Below are positions 15,892-25,563 of a DNA stretch of 40,167 nt, one piece after another. The first letter of the stretch is position 1; each line of letters opens with the position of its first letter. The stretch spans positions 1-40,167 of the forward strand of contig JAAYGX010000035.1 of NCBI GenBank assembly GCA_012735585.1, in the 5' to 3' direction. The position numbers and the translations under genes are program-made. This DNA is from Tissierella sp. GTDB lineage: Bacteria; Bacillota; Clostridia; Tissierellales; Tissierellaceae. The notes under the pieces were generated by a model that saw only the letters and a program-made list of their open reading frames with translations, was not told the DNA's origin and searched no databases.

Positions 15892-18800
15892 TTATTTTGT
15901 TATAAAACTATCATATGGTAGGCTATCATCTACGTTTGAATTATTCAGACCAAGATATTCAGCCATTATATCCCTTACCATTGGACCTGCATATCCACCT
16001 GACCCACCTTGAAAAATAACAGCTGCAACTGCTATTTCTGGATCTTCATATGGTGCAAACCCTACGAACCATGCAAAGTCATCATAGTTATCTCCCGTTG
16101 ATGGGTTGATTCCACTTTTTTCCGCCGTACCTGTTTTTACACCGACATCTATAGGGAAATTCTGGAATATTCTTCTTGCAGTTCCACTTTCAGCTACCAG
16201 TTTCATACCCATTTTAACATGCTCCAAGTTTTCATAATCATTTAATCCAATTCTTTCTGGATTAACTTCGTGGGCATATTGAATCTGTGAATTATTAAAG
16301 TTTTTTATGTTGTCGATTAAAGTCAATTTATGTCTATATCCTCCATTGGAAAGGGTCGCTATATAGTTTGCCATTTGAATAGGCGTATAAGCATTGGCTC
16401 CTTGTCCTATAGTGACATTTAACGTATCAGTGATATTCCAACCTGCAAAGTTTATATATGTGTATTTTATCTTATCAGCTAATCCTTCTTTTTCAAATCC
16501 TCCGCCTTCTCGTGGTAGCCTTAACTCAGGGTCTAATCCCAAGTCCTCCATCCTTCTAACTACTTCTCCACGGGTTAATGGATTTTCATATTCTAACCAA
16601 TCGATTATTTCCTCAATGATTTCTACTTTATATTCGTCATCATATTCAAAATCTTCTCTGAAATATTTGTCAATATTTGCATTAAGATATGATTTAAGCA
16701 AAGATTTTGTGTTAATAAGCTTTCTTTGTGGATCTGGCACGCCTCCAGACACTTCAGATGGTATATTTATTTCAATTCCTGTCTTATCGTTTAGACCAAG
16801 TTTTTTAGATATTTCTGCTATATCTTCAATGCTTATCTTAGCTCCAATATTAGCACCGGTTTTTTGATTATAGCCTAAAGCTAAGGTATAGAAATAATAG
16901 TTACATGAATCTCTGATTGCTTCATATAAATTTTCCCAACCGTGAGTTCCACCTGTATTTGTCCAAATCAAACATCTAAATTGGCTGCTTCCTATGTCAA
17001 TTCTACCCATATCCTGTATCTTTAGTTTGGGATCCAAGCCCTTTTCCAAAGCAGTTAACCCTGTAACCATCTTATATATAGAACCAGGTTGAACCGCGGT
17101 TTGGGTAGCTATATTATATAATGGTCTCGGCGCCAATTGGTCATCTTCATTTTCGGGAAATAAACTCTCCCAGTCAGTATTTGATATACCAGTGGAAAAT
17201 AAATTGGGATCATATGAAGGATAACTTACACTGGCTAATACTTGACCAGTTTTAACATCAATTGCCACAACAGCTCCTGAATTAGCTATATATGGTCTTC
17301 TTTTTCTATTATAAATGCCAAATGGATAGTCCCCCCATTGACTTGTGTAGGTACCACCTTTACTTAGTTGGTCCAAAGTATGGGCTAAGGCCTCTTCTGC
17401 AACTTTTTGCAGTTTTAAATCGATAGATAAATATATATTATCACCCGGTATTGGTTTGACTTCGTCTAAGACACTAGTTGTATTACCTAAAGAATCAACT
17501 TCTACGGTTCTTATACCGCTTGCGCCATTAAGTACCTCCTCGTAACTTTCTTCAATACCTGTTTTACCAATGATTGCATTTGGTGAATAACCTAACTCTT
17601 GTACATATTTTTGTATCTCATTGGATTGACTTATTTTTCCAAGGTATCCTAATATATGTGCTGCAGAAGTTCCTTCTGGATAGTATCTAACTGGCTCAAC
17701 TGAAACACCTATCCCTGGGGTTTCAACCAAAGTTTCTTCTATTTTTGCAACTGTACTATCTTTTATACCATAGGCTATATTAATTGGATTATATGCCAAA
17801 TACCCTTGCTTTTTTAACTGATTATGAATAATTAGCATCTTTCTTGCTTCATAGTTACTAAGTTCTTCATCTATTTCATAATTATCCCTTACAGAATCGA
17901 ATATTTCTTTTTTATCTAATTCCAATAACTCAAAAATATCAACTTCATCTGTGGAAGATACTTTGATTATATTATTGCTATTATAAAAGCTAATTAAATT
18001 GTTGATTTCTACATATTGGAACTGATTTGCAATAGAAATCCGTGGATTTACGCCATCCCTAAGCATTTGTGACTGAAGTAAATATTTTATACTATCACTA
18101 GTAATAAATCCAGATAATACTCCAGCTTTTTCACCATATTCTATAAGTAAATCAACTAAACTCTCATCTCCAATATCCTTATTACCAGTGTAGCTAAATA
18201 TAACAGAAGATTCATCCTGAACCAGCTCTACTTCTATAGGAATCGTGTTATCTTTCTCTTTTATCATTTCTAGTAATATTTTACCTGGAATCAATATTTC
18301 TCCATCGGGTTGCTCAACACTTCGCTCTAAGAAATTCTTCAATGATACCTGTTTAGCTATACTTACAAAATCATCTTCCGCACTTGAATCAATAGTGACT
18401 TCTGGATATACTTTGCTTAATAACCTTTTTTGTTTTAAAAATTCTTCCTCATAATTAATAGCAACATCTTCTAATCTTATATTATCTGCTAAATTCTTTT
18501 CAACTAATATATCGTATACTAGTTTTCTAGAAATAGAATGATCTACCATCTTCCTCAATATGGTTTGATCTTCTTTTATATAACTCTCTATTATTTGTTT
18601 GGGTGTAAGAGAGGTATTCACATCTGCACCTGTATTAAATTGTATTGAAACTTCTCCTTCTACAATTGCTGCATTTATAGGTGCATCTACCCCCTTACTT
18701 AAAAGAGCGGTTATTGCTTTATTTGCAGGTATAAATTGAAAATGCTCATCATATTTATCGTGTATATAGAAGGAATCCAGTATCTCTGATACTAGATTAT

Positions 18801-19242
18801 TCTCAACTATTATCTCCAATACCTTATCTATTGGATCCATAGTTTCTATTTCATAGTCCTCGTCAGTCCTATATTTAAAAATATTTAACTGGATAGGTAT
18901 TTCATCTACATAGTTGGTTCCATCTTCTTCAAGAAGTCTTATAAGAGTTAAGTAAGCTTCGTTTCTTCTATCGATGTCCAATCGATTTAATTCATCTTTC
19001 AATAATTGAACAGTAAAACTCGGCTTATTTCCAGCAAGTAGCCTTCCATATCTATCTCTAATCTCACCTCTAGGAGCAGTTATGTATACTTCTTTCAACC
19101 TTTTATTATCTGATAGATCTCTATAATAGTCACCTTGAGCAATGGTCAATGTAGCAAGTCTAAAAGACAATAATAGCATCAGTATAACCAATACCAATGT
19201 AACTATATTATATCTGTTTTTTATTTTTTCAATTAATTTCAA
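15892..19242 (-). CDS. mrdA: Penicillin-binding protein 2 (elongasome transpeptidase), unusually long
   Basis: Class B PBP that cross-links peptidoglycan during cell elongation with RodA and MreBCD. One transmembrane helix lies at about 14-32, then the PBP-dimer region begins (APRGEIRDRYGRLLAGN). The transpeptidase motifs are complete: S721-I-Y-K in QPGSIYKMV, S779-C-N, and K1036-T-G-T. At 1116 residues it is far longer than the 600-700 of E. coli or Bacillus PBP2; clostridial versions reach about 900-1000. The extra length is an acidic, mostly helical insertion between about residues 110 and 480 inside the N-terminal module. A second large block rich in acidic residues lies between SxN and KTG (about 820-900). 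The TTG start follows GGGGTGAG. Directly after mreD. Confidence 0.9.
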   Translation of the reverse strand: MKLIEKIKNRYNIVTLVLVILMLLLSFRLATLTIAQGDYYRDLSDNKRLKEVYITAPRGEIRDRYGRLLAGNKPSFTVQLLKDELNRLDIDRRNEAYLTLIRLLEEDGTNYVDEIPIQLNIFKYRTDEDYEIETMDPIDKVLEIIVENNLVSEILDSFYIHDKYDEHFQFIPANKAITALLSKGVDAPINAAIVEGEVSIQFNTGADVNTSLTPKQIIESYIKEDQTILRKMVDHSISRKLVYDILVEKNLADNIRLEDVAINYEEEFLKQKRLLSKVYPEVTIDSSAEDDFVSIAKQVSLKNFLERSVEQPDGEILIPGKILLEMIKEKDNTIPIEVELVQDESSVIFSYTGNKDIGDESLVDLLIEYGEKAGVLSGFITSDSIKYLLQSQMLRDGVNPRISIANQFQYVEINNLISFYNSNNIIKVSSTDEVDIFELLELDKKEIFDSVRDNYEIDEELSNYEARKMLIIHNQLKKQGYLAYNPINIAYGIKDSTVAKIEETLVETPGIGVSVEPVRYYPEGTSAAHILGYLGKISQSNEIQKYVQELGYSPNAIIGKTGIEESYEEVLNGASGIRTVEVDSLGNTTSVLDEVKPIPGDNIYLSIDLKLQKVAEEALAHTLDQLSKGGTYTSQWGDYPFGIYNRKRRPYIANSGAVVAIDVKTGQVLASVSYPSYDPNLFSTGISNTDWESLFPENEDDQLAPRPLYNIATQTAVQPGSIYKMVTGLTALEKGLDPKLKIQDMGRIDIGSSQFRCLIWTNTGGTHGWENLYEAIRDSCNYYFYTLALGYNQKTGANIGAKISIEDIAEISKKLGLNDKTGIEINIPSEVSGGVPDPQRKLINTKSLLKSYLNANIDKYFREDFEYDDEYKVEIIEEIIDWLEYENPLTRGEVVRRMEDLGLDPELRLPREGGGFEKEGLADKIKYTYINFAGWNITDTLNVTIGQGANAYTPIQMANYIATLSNGGYRHKLTLIDNIKNFNNSQIQYAHEVNPERIGLNDYENLEHVKMGMKLVAESGTARRIFQNFPIDVGVKTGTAEKSGINPSTGDNYDDFAWFVGFAPYEDPEIAVAAVIFQGGSGGYAGPMVRDIMAEYLGLNNSNVDDSLPYDSFITK

Positions 19243-19254
19243 TTTTTCTCACCC

Positions 19255-19761
19255 CTACCTTTTCCCAAACCTTAGAGAAGGTATAACAAATATCTTAGAA
19301 AACAGCTTATATACTAAAGCTGCTAAAATTACATTATATAAAATTTCTAGGGAAAATACATTTTTCATCATTACTTCTGTTGGGATATCTACTGAAAGGA
19401 AAAACATTATAATATAAAATGAGAAGTTATAAAAAATTGTTCCTAGCGCCGAAGAAAGTATTGGAATTATAATGTTTTCTATATCTAATACATCTTGTAT
19501 CAATCCTATAGTATATCCTAGAATAAAGAATATTAGAGCATTTACACCTATAGCTTGCCCAAAAAGAATATCTTGGATTAGACCTAGTCCTAAACCAAAA
19601 AAACCTCCATAATACTTCCCTTGTCGTAGTGCTATTATTACAATTAGCACCAAACCAGTATTGGGCATAAAACCAAATAAAGTAAGATAAGGGAGTATCG
19701 AGCTTTGAAATACAATATTAATCAATATGATTATTATTAATGTTAATGTGGTTATGGCCAT
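19255..19761 (-). CDS. mreD: Rod shape-determining protein MreD
   Basis: MreD is a small integral membrane protein of the elongasome. The product has about five hydrophobic helices in 168 residues, with PNTGLVLIVIIALRQGKYYGGFFGLGLGLIQDILFG matching the family core (about residues 35-70). A TTG at 19770 directly abuts the AAGGA ribosome site, so ATG at 19761 is preferred. It follows mreC by 16 nt and precedes PBP2 by 12 nt. Confidence 0.9.
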   Translation of the reverse strand: MAITTLTLIIIILINIVFQSSILPYLTLFGFMPNTGLVLIVIIALRQGKYYGGFFGLGLGLIQDILFGQAIGVNALIFFILGYTIGLIQDVLDIENIIIPILSSALGTIFYNFSFYIIMFFLSVDIPTEVMMKNVFSLEILYNVILAALVYKLFSKIFVIPSLRFGKR

Positions 19762-19777
19762 TTCAATCAATCCTTAA

Positions 19778-20623
19778 TTAATCAGTTATAATAAATACTC
19801 TAAAAAGTTTCTTAAAATCTATTGCAGGTTTTACCGTTATTTTTTTTATCAATTCTTCTTCAACGTCCTCAACCTTGTCCACTTCTCCTATATATAAATC
19901 CTGAAGAAATGCCCCTCCAAGGCCCGAGGTATATATTTTGTCCCCAGGTACAACATCTGCTTTATCATCAAACAAAAATCCACTAATTTCTCCGTCCACG
20001 CCGTTGGCACTTCCCTGAAGTACTCCCCCATCCTGTGTTCTTATGATTTTAAAAGAGATTCTATTTTGCTCATCAACGATAGATACAACCTTGGCCCAGT
20101 TATCACCAACATCAATAATTCGTCCTATGATCCCTTCTTCGATGACTTGGTTTTCAACCTCAATTCCTTGTATAACATTATCACCTTTTGTTATACCATC
20201 CTTCAAGCCTTTATCTATAATAAATACATCATACCAGTTCCCTGGCTCCTTACTAGTAATTTGAGCAGAAATCATATTATAGTTCGTCAATTCAAGTAAT
20301 CCCGCTTCATTTTTAAGGAAATCATATTTTCCAATTAGATTTTGATAATCTCTATTTTCCTCTTCCAAAGCTGCAACTTTAATCTTTAATTCTTCGTTTT
20401 CCTCTTCTAAATTGGATATATTAAATATACCACTAAAAAAATCCGACACTTTATTCCCAATACTGGATGTTACCTTAGTGATTGGGCTAACAATATTGCC
20501 TACTATTTTCTCAAATTTAGTTAAGGATAATCTATCCTTATTTGTAACTCCAATTATAACAATTAGAATGATAGCAACTGCTGTTACCATCATTCTATTC
20601 TTGTATTTTCTAAAGAAATACAT
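19778..20623 (-). CDS. mreC: Rod shape-determining protein MreC
   Basis: MreC is a periplasm-side scaffold that activates PBP2. Transmembrane helix at about 11-28, coiled coil at about 68-100 (LEEENEELKIKVAALEEENRDYQ), then the two beta-barrel domains with GNWYDVFIIDKGLKDGITKGDNVI and GDKIYTSGLGGAFLQDLYIGEV. 281 residues, the usual size. It lies between mreB and mreD with short gaps. Confidence 0.94.
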   Translation of the reverse strand: MYFFRKYKNRMMVTAVAIILIVIIGVTNKDRLSLTKFEKIVGNIVSPITKVTSSIGNKVSDFFSGIFNISNLEEENEELKIKVAALEEENRDYQNLIGKYDFLKNEAGLLELTNYNMISAQITSKEPGNWYDVFIIDKGLKDGITKGDNVIQGIEVENQVIEEGIIGRIIDVGDNWAKVVSIVDEQNRISFKIIRTQDGGVLQGSANGVDGEISGFLFDDKADVVPGDKIYTSGLGGAFLQDLYIGEVDKVEDVEEELIKKITVKPAIDFKKLFRVFIITD

Positions 20624-20634
20624 ATTATCACCAC

Positions 20635-21666
20635 TTAGCCCATTCTTTTACTATTATGCAATGTTCTCTTTAATATATCTATACTTTCTAATGCTTTTCC
20701 CGTACCTATGGCTACACAGTCAAGAGGATTTTCAGCTATTATAACTGGCATTTTAGTTTCATTTATAATTACTCTATCGATGCCATCAAGTTGAGCACCA
20801 CCACCGGTTAACATTATTCCTTGCTCCATAATATCTGCGGCTAGTTCTGGTGGAGTTTTTTCAAGTGTAGATTTAATTGAGTCAATAATATTTGATATTG
20901 GTTCCTTCATAGCATCATATATTTCTTTAGATGAAATTTCCAAAGTCTTAGGTAACCCACTGATTAAATCACGTCCTCTTATGTCCATCTTTACTACTTC
21001 TGAGTTTACATCAGCTGTACCAATAGTTATCTTTATTTCTTCAGCTGTTCTTTCCCCAATCATTAGACTGTATTCTTTCTTAATATAATTAACTATAGCT
21101 TCATCAAACTCATCTCCACCTACTCTGATGGATTTACTGGTAACTATACCACCTAGGGAAATAACAGCCACTTCAGTAGTACCACCACCAATATCCACTA
21201 TTAAACTACCCGTTGCTTCTTGCACTGGTAAACCCGCACCTATTGCTGCTGCCATCGGTTCTTCTATTAAGTAAGCATCTCTGGCTCCAGCATGTATTGC
21301 AGCTTCCTCCACTGCTCTTTTCTCCACTTCTGTGACTCCACTAGGTACACATATTACAACACGTGGTTGTAAGATTGATCTTCTTTTATATGCTTTTCTT
21401 ATAAAATATTTTAACATTTCTTGCGTTACATTAAAATCAGCTATAACTCCATCTTTTAATGGTCTGATGGCCACGATGTTACCTGGAGTTCTACCAATCA
21501 TTTTCTTAGCTTCTTCACCTACTGCTAGTACTTGTTTTGTGTTTGTTTGAATTGCAACTACTGAAGGTTCTCTAGCTACAACACCCCTGTTCTTTATATA
21601 AACTAATGTATTTGCTGTTCCTAAGTCTATTCCCATGTCTTTATTGAATAAATTAAAAAATTTCAT
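20635..21666 (-). CDS. mreB: Rod shape-determining actin homologue MreB
   Basis: MreB forms membrane-bound filaments that guide side-wall synthesis. [20 protein letters not shown] is the phosphate 1 motif, [19 protein letters not shown] phosphate 2, and [10 protein letters not shown]-like sequence ([13 protein letters not shown]) is the adenosine motif. 343 residues. SD GGAAGGAG precedes ATG. It starts the mreBCD block and follows radC by about 20 nt. Confidence 0.96.
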   Translation of the reverse strand: MKFFNLFNKDMGIDLGTANTLVYIKNRGVVAREPSVVAIQTNTKQVLAVGEEAKKMIGRTPGNIVAIRPLKDGVIADFNVTQEMLKYFIRKAYKRRSILQPRVVICVPSGVTEVEKRAVEEAAIHAGARDAYLIEEPMAAAIGAGLPVQEATGSLIVDIGGGTTEVAVISLGGIVTSKSIRVGGDEFDEAIVNYIKKEYSLMIGERTAEEIKITIGTADVNSEVVKMDIRGRDLISGLPKTLEISSKEIYDAMKEPISNIIDSIKSTLEKTPPELAADIMEQGIMLTGGGAQLDGIDRVIINETKMPVIIAENPLDCVAIGTGKALESIDILKRTLHNSKRMG

Positions 21667-21685
21667 ATGTTTCTCCTTCCAAAGT

Positions 21686-22393
21686 TTAAAATAAGTTTTT
21701 CTCCTTAAAGCTTATATACCTATTATCTCCAATAATTATATGATCTAAAACCTTTATACCTACTAAATTCCCCACATCGACTAATCTATGAGTAATGTTA
21801 ATATCTTCATTGCTAGGTTGTGGATCACCACTAGGGTGATTATGTAATAATATAATAGAATTAGCATTCTTCTTAATTGCCATATTGAATACATCTCTTG
21901 GGTGTACGATAGAAGCATTTAAAGTCCCAATAGATATGTTTTCAATACTCAATACTTGATTTTTCGTATCTAAGATTGCAATATTGAAATGTTCCTTATC
22001 TAGATATCTCATTTCATCCATCATTAAATTTGCAATAACCATGGGTGAAGTTACTTTTACCTTATCATCTGCTTTCCATCTATTAATTCTTTTGCCAATT
22101 TCTATGGCCGCTAATATTTGTGCTGCTTTACACTCTCCTATTCCTTTGATATCAGTAAGTTGCTCTAAAGTAACATTGGATAAGAAAGGTAATCCTCTAT
22201 TATCTAAATTTAATATCCTTTGTGCAACTTCAACTGCAGTATCCTCTTTATGGCCTGTCCTAATAATAATGGCTAGTAATTCAGCATTTGACAAAGATTC
22301 AGGTCCATAGCTATATAATTTTTCTCTAGGCCTTTCACTTATGGGTAAATCTTTAATAGTATAGTTTCTATCAATACTTAAATTATCCTCCAT
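21686..22393 (-). CDS. radC: RadC family JAMM-domain protein
   Basis: RadC proteins combine a helix-hairpin-helix region (about 45-90, [25 protein letters not shown]) with a JAMM/MPN+ metalloprotease-like fold. The metal motif [14 protein letters not shown] is complete (H-x-H...S...D). The old DNA-repair assignment has not held up and the function is unsettled; a DNA-related role is inferred from family genetics. 235 residues. Placement between maf and mreB is conserved in Firmicutes. Confidence 0.93.
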   Translation of the reverse strand: MEDNLSIDRNYTIKDLPISERPREKLYSYGPESLSNAELLAIIIRTGHKEDTAVEVAQRILNLDNRGLPFLSNVTLEQLTDIKGIGECKAAQILAAIEIGKRINRWKADDKVKVTSPMVIANLMMDEMRYLDKEHFNIAILDTKNQVLSIENISIGTLNASIVHPRDVFNMAIKKNANSIILLHNHPSGDPQPSNEDINITHRLVDVGNLVGIKVLDHIIIGDNRYISFKEKNLF

Positions 22394-22409
22394 AGTTTCA
22401 CCCTTCTTT

Positions 22410-22997
22410 TTATATTATGCTAAAGTCAAAATACTTCATTAGTAATTCATCAAGCTTTACTAAAGGCAGTCCTATTACATTATAATATGAGCCGACAATA
22501 CTTTCAACAAGTAGACCTCCAAAACCTTGAATTCCATAGCCACCAGATTTATCCAATGGCTCCTTGGTATCTATATATTTGAGTATGGTGTCATCACTTA
22601 AATTCCTAAATTTTACTTTTGTAATATCATAATCAACGATCTTTGTATTAGAAGCTAAATTTATAAGAGATATACCTGAAATTACTTCGTGATGATTCCC
22701 GCTTAAAAGTTTCAGCATTCTAAAAGCATCCTCTTGATCTCTTGGCTTGCCCAAAATTTCATTATTCAATACTACAATAGTATCTGTACCTATAACTATA
22801 TCTTTTTCATATAATCTACTAACACTGTATGCTTTTAAAAATGCCATTCTCATTGCATATTGTAGGGGTTCATCATCAGGATTTAATCTTTCAATAATAT
22901 TGCTATTAACAGCCATATAATCTATATTAAATTTTTCAAATAACTCTTTTCTTCTGGGAGATGAAGTTGCTAATATCAATTTATTCATAAAAAACAT
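22410..22997 (-). CDS. maf: Maf family nucleoside triphosphate pyrophosphatase
   Basis: Maf proteins hydrolyse dTTP, UTP and modified nucleotides to monophosphates and inhibit septation when overproduced. LATSSPRRKELFEKF at the N-terminus and VIGTDTIVVLNNEILGKP carry the conserved substrate and metal residues; GGYGIQGFGGLLVESIVGSYYNVIGLPL closes the domain. 195 residues. Two ATGs lie 9 nt apart; the first (22997) is 4 nt after AGGGGGT and the second begins MNKLILATSS, which is the more typical family start, so the exact start is open. Confidence 0.93.
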   Translation of the reverse strand: MFFMNKLILATSSPRRKELFEKFNIDYMAVNSNIIERLNPDDEPLQYAMRMAFLKAYSVSRLYEKDIVIGTDTIVVLNNEILGKPRDQEDAFRMLKLLSGNHHEVISGISLINLASNTKIVDYDITKVKFRNLSDDTILKYIDTKEPLDKSGGYGIQGFGGLLVESIVGSYYNVIGLPLVKLDELLMKYFDFSII

Positions 22998-22998
22998 C

Positions 22999-23517
22999 TT
23001 ACCCCCTAAATAATATATTAAAACTAACTTTAAGGTTTTTTATAATATATGTAGAAGCCAGTCCGACAAAATAGCCAGAAAAAATACTGGTTAACATTAA
23101 AAATGGTAAATATGTATATATCCTTAAGTTATTCATAATAATCGTAGCAACAGTCACTTGGGCAAAATTATGTGCTAAAGCACCTAATATGCTTACACCT
23201 ATTAAACTAAAAATCTTTGTAAAAAATCTGTATCCTATATACATTGCAAGACAACTTAGTACAGCTCCAGAAAAGCTATATAAAAAACTTGATATACTAC
23301 CTGTAACTAACATAAGTACGGCACTTTTTAACATAGCAACTGTAATTCCATCCCTAAAACCAAATACTACTAAGGTTATTAAAACTACCATATTTGATAA
23401 ACCTAGTTTAGCACCAGGAAAGGTAATAGGCAATGGAATCGCCGATTCTAATACACTTAATGCCAGACCTACTGACACTAATACTGATAAAAAAAGCATT
23501 TTATTTAGTTTTTTCAT
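22999..23517 (-). CDS. Gx transporter family membrane protein (HepS1-like)
   Basis: A 172-residue, five- to six-helix membrane protein of the Gx transporter family, annotated in many genomes as heptaprenyl diphosphate synthase component I. Family features are ESAIPLPITFPGAKLGLSNMVVLI and GTFGFRDG-like FGFRDGITVAMLK. It is directly downstream of a NusG-II domain gene, a pair often found with FMN-binding and quinone genes. I recall that EetB/EetA of the Listeria extracellular electron transfer locus are of these types, which I could not verify here. Nothing in the protein resembles a prenyl synthase active site (no DDxxD). Confidence 0.82.
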   Translation of the reverse strand: MKKLNKMLFLSVLVSVGLALSVLESAIPLPITFPGAKLGLSNMVVLITLVVFGFRDGITVAMLKSAVLMLVTGSISSFLYSFSGAVLSCLAMYIGYRFFTKIFSLIGVSILGALAHNFAQVTVATIIMNNLRIYTYLPFLMLTSIFSGYFVGLASTYIIKNLKVSFNILFRG

Positions 23518-23529
23518 ATGTACCTCTTC

Positions 23530-23910
23530 CTAATAATTCATCATATCTATTCCATCTACAGTGTCTATCCCTTTTATTTCAATGACCATTTTGTTTGGCA
23601 AGCAAACTATAGTTTCACCTATTCGAGATATATAACCTTGTTTAACGTCAATTTGATCGGGACAACTTGCTTCAATAACTCTTATTTCATTGTCTCCAAC
23701 TTCTATCAGATTATATCCATGATCCGTTTCGATAGGTATGGTTTTTCCCACTATAGCATCATCAAATATAATTTTTTTAATCTCTTTACCATTCACCTGT
23801 ATACTTACGTATTTATCCTTATTAGACAATCCCTGTTTTCTTATGTATCCCATAGAAGCTAATGATAATATGAGAACAAATACTATTAATAATTTGTCAC
23901 CTTTTGTCAA
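23530..23910 (-). CDS. NusG domain II-containing secreted or anchored protein
   Basis: A small protein with one N-terminal hydrophobic helix (about 5-25, KLLIVFVLILSLASMGYI) and an extracytoplasmic NusG-II beta domain (YVSIQVNGKEIKKI ... GYNLIEVGDNEIRVIEASCPDQIDVKQGYISRIGETIVCLPNKMVIEI). The motif ASCPDQ...VCLPNK has two conserved cysteines that could bond or bind a ligand. The frame opens with GTG at 23919, but GAAAGG is 8 nt before TTG 23910, which I prefer (126 residues). First gene of a run reaching minE and promoter-proximal to a site at 24023-24050. It is unrelated in role to transcription factor NusG. Confidence 0.85.
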   Translation of the reverse strand: MTKGDKLLIVFVLILSLASMGYIRKQGLSNKDKYVSIQVNGKEIKKIIFDDAIVGKTIPIETDHGYNLIEVGDNEIRVIEASCPDQIDVKQGYISRIGETIVCLPNKMVIEIKGIDTVDGIDMMNY

Positions 23911-24022
23911 TTTAATCACCTTTCATTATAGAGCACAGATTCCGTACAGAAACTAACAATAAATTAGTTTTATACTGTCGGAAACAAGATAGTATGACAA
24001 ATGTCCCTTGTCATTTCCACTC

Positions 24023-24050
24023 TTTATAGTTTACCATTTATGTATTTCAA
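24023..24050 (-). promoter_or_regulatory. Promoter of the nusG-II/Gx/maf/radC/mre/min run
   Basis: Minus strand TTGAAA (24050-24045), 16-bp spacer, TATAAA (24028-24023), each 5 of 6 to consensus. It lies about 100 nt upstream of the NusG-II gene. The 5' leader holds a small ATGACAA/TTGTCAT inverted repeat (23994-24014). A second TATAAT nearer the gene (23930-23925) is too close to the ribosome site to serve. Confidence 0.6.
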
Positions 24051-24110
24051 ATACAACCTAATTTACTATCTAGGTAGTCATTTGAAAGCACTGATAGAAT
24101 TAATCCAAGT

Positions 24111-24142
24111 ATAAAAACAGAGCCCATAACGGGCTCTGTTTT
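24111..24142 (-). terminator. Terminator of the rnf operon
   Basis: AAAACAGAGCCC (24114-24125), 5-nt loop, GGGCTCTGTTTT (24131-24142): perfect 12-bp stem with Ts following on the minus strand. It overlaps the rnfB stop codon. Confidence 0.92.
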
Positions 24143-24956
24143 AGCTTGCAGCTTCTTGATCTTTTTCATTACTAGTCCAAATACATTTTGTAGGACATTT
24201 TTCTTCACAAATTCCACAATTTGTACATTTATCGTAAATAATCTTTGCAAGATTGTTTTCGAATGTAAATGCATCTTCTGGACAGTTTTTAACACATAGT
24301 TTACATGCTATACAACCTATATCACAATATCCTCTAACTTCTTTACCCTTATCTTCACTCTTACATTTTACAATGTATTCATTATCATAAGGAACTAATT
24401 CAATTATTTTCTTAGGACATATGTCAATACATTTCATACAAGCCGTACATTTATCCTTATCTATAACAGCTACACCGTCAACCATTCTAATTGCATCGAA
24501 ATCGCAAACATCATAACATGTTCCACATCCTAAGCAACCATAAGGACATGCTTTACATCCATCTGCAAGTTCAGCTTCATATCTACAATCTTGAACGCCT
24601 TCATATATAGCTTTGTCTTTTGATTTAGATTTACTACCTTGACATAATACTACAGCAACATTTTTATCAACAGCTTCTGCATTTACTCCCATGATTTGAG
24701 CAACATTGTCAGCAACTTTTTGTCCCCCAATTGGACAGGCATTTACAGGTGCTTTTCCTTCAGCTATTGCACCTGCTAAACCAGCACAACCTGGAAACCC
24801 ACAAGCACCACAGTTTGCTCCTGGCAATGCTTCTAGCACTTCCTCTATTTTGGGATCGACTTCAACTTTGAATACAACTGAGGCAATAGATAATAGAACG
24901 CCAAACAGTAGCCCAATTCCGCCTAAAACTAATATTGGATATAAAATATTTTCCAT
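24141..24956 (-). CDS. rnfB: Rnf complex subunit B, polyferredoxin
   Basis: RnfB accepts electrons from reduced ferredoxin and passes them into the ion-pumping Rnf complex. N-terminal membrane helix (about 4-26), then the RnfB cluster motif GANCGACGFPGCAGLAGAIAEG with a further Cys in VNACPIGG. The C-terminal half has several ferredoxin-type clusters (CPYGCLGCGTCYDVCDF, CTACMKCIDICPK, CIACKLCVKNCPED, CTNCGICEEKCP). 271 residues. It is the last gene of rnfCDGEAB, after rnfA, with SD AGGAGG. Confidence 0.95.
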   Translation of the reverse strand: MENILYPILVLGGIGLLFGVLLSIASVVFKVEVDPKIEEVLEALPGANCGACGFPGCAGLAGAIAEGKAPVNACPIGGQKVADNVAQIMGVNAEAVDKNVAVVLCQGSKSKSKDKAIYEGVQDCRYEAELADGCKACPYGCLGCGTCYDVCDFDAIRMVDGVAVIDKDKCTACMKCIDICPKKIIELVPYDNEYIVKCKSEDKGKEVRGYCDIGCIACKLCVKNCPEDAFTFENNLAKIIYDKCTNCGICEEKCPTKCIWTSNEKDQEAAS

Positions 24957-24967
24957 TTCATTACCTC

Positions 24968-25540
24968 CTAAACTAAGCCACTAAAACCTGAAAAGGCTAT
25001 AGACATTAATCCTGCAGAAACTAAGGCAATTGGTACACCCTTTAAAGCTTCAGGTACATCTGCCAACTCTAACTTCTCCCTAACACCAGCTAATAAAATC
25101 AATGCTAAGAAGAAACCTAATGAAGCTCCTAGACCATTAATTACTGAATCTAAAAATGTTAAGTTATCTTGAATATTTATAATAGTAACACCTAATACTA
25201 CACAGTTAGTAGTTATAAGTGGTAAGAATACACCCATTCCATTATATAGACTCGGACTCATTTTTCTTATTACTAGTTCAATAAACTGAACTAAAGATGC
25301 AATTATCAAAATAAATGTTAAAGTCTGTAAGTAACCAATTCCTAGTGGATCAAGAATTGAATGATATACTAAGTAGGTAATAGCTGAAGCCATTGTAATA
25401 ACGAAAGTTACAGCAAGACCCATACCTGTCGCAGTTTCGGTCTTTTGAGATACTCCAAGAAAAGGACATATCCCTAAGAATCTAGCAAATACATAGTTGT
25501 TAACAAACACAGTAGATACTAATATTGTTAGCAAGTTCAT
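24968..25540 (-). CDS. rnfA: Rnf complex membrane subunit A
   Basis: RnfA and RnfE are homologous six-helix membrane proteins that together hold an Fe-S centre in the membrane and form the ion path. The sequence shows NNYVFARFLGICPFLGVS with the conserved Cys, and GVFLPLITTNCVVLGVTI with the second Cys. 190 residues, standard. SD GGAGGAG. Between rnfE and rnfB. Confidence 0.96.
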   Translation of the reverse strand: MNLLTILVSTVFVNNYVFARFLGICPFLGVSQKTETATGMGLAVTFVITMASAITYLVYHSILDPLGIGYLQTLTFILIIASLVQFIELVIRKMSPSLYNGMGVFLPLITTNCVVLGVTIINIQDNLTFLDSVINGLGASLGFFLALILLAGVREKLELADVPEALKGVPIALVSAGLMSIAFSGFSGLV

Positions 25541-25563
25541 TTAGTCTCCTCCTCTTCTATCTC

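Noticed and set aside
23925-23953. TATAAT (minus, 23930-23925) as promoter of the NusG-II gene
   Set aside because: It lies so near the ribosome site that transcription would start within the SD; the TTGAAA/TATAAA pair at 24050-24023 is better.
24047-24295. 82-codon minus-strand frame overlapping rnfB and the rnf terminator
   Set aside because: Out of frame with rnfB, runs through the terminator hairpin, and gives no family-like sequence.
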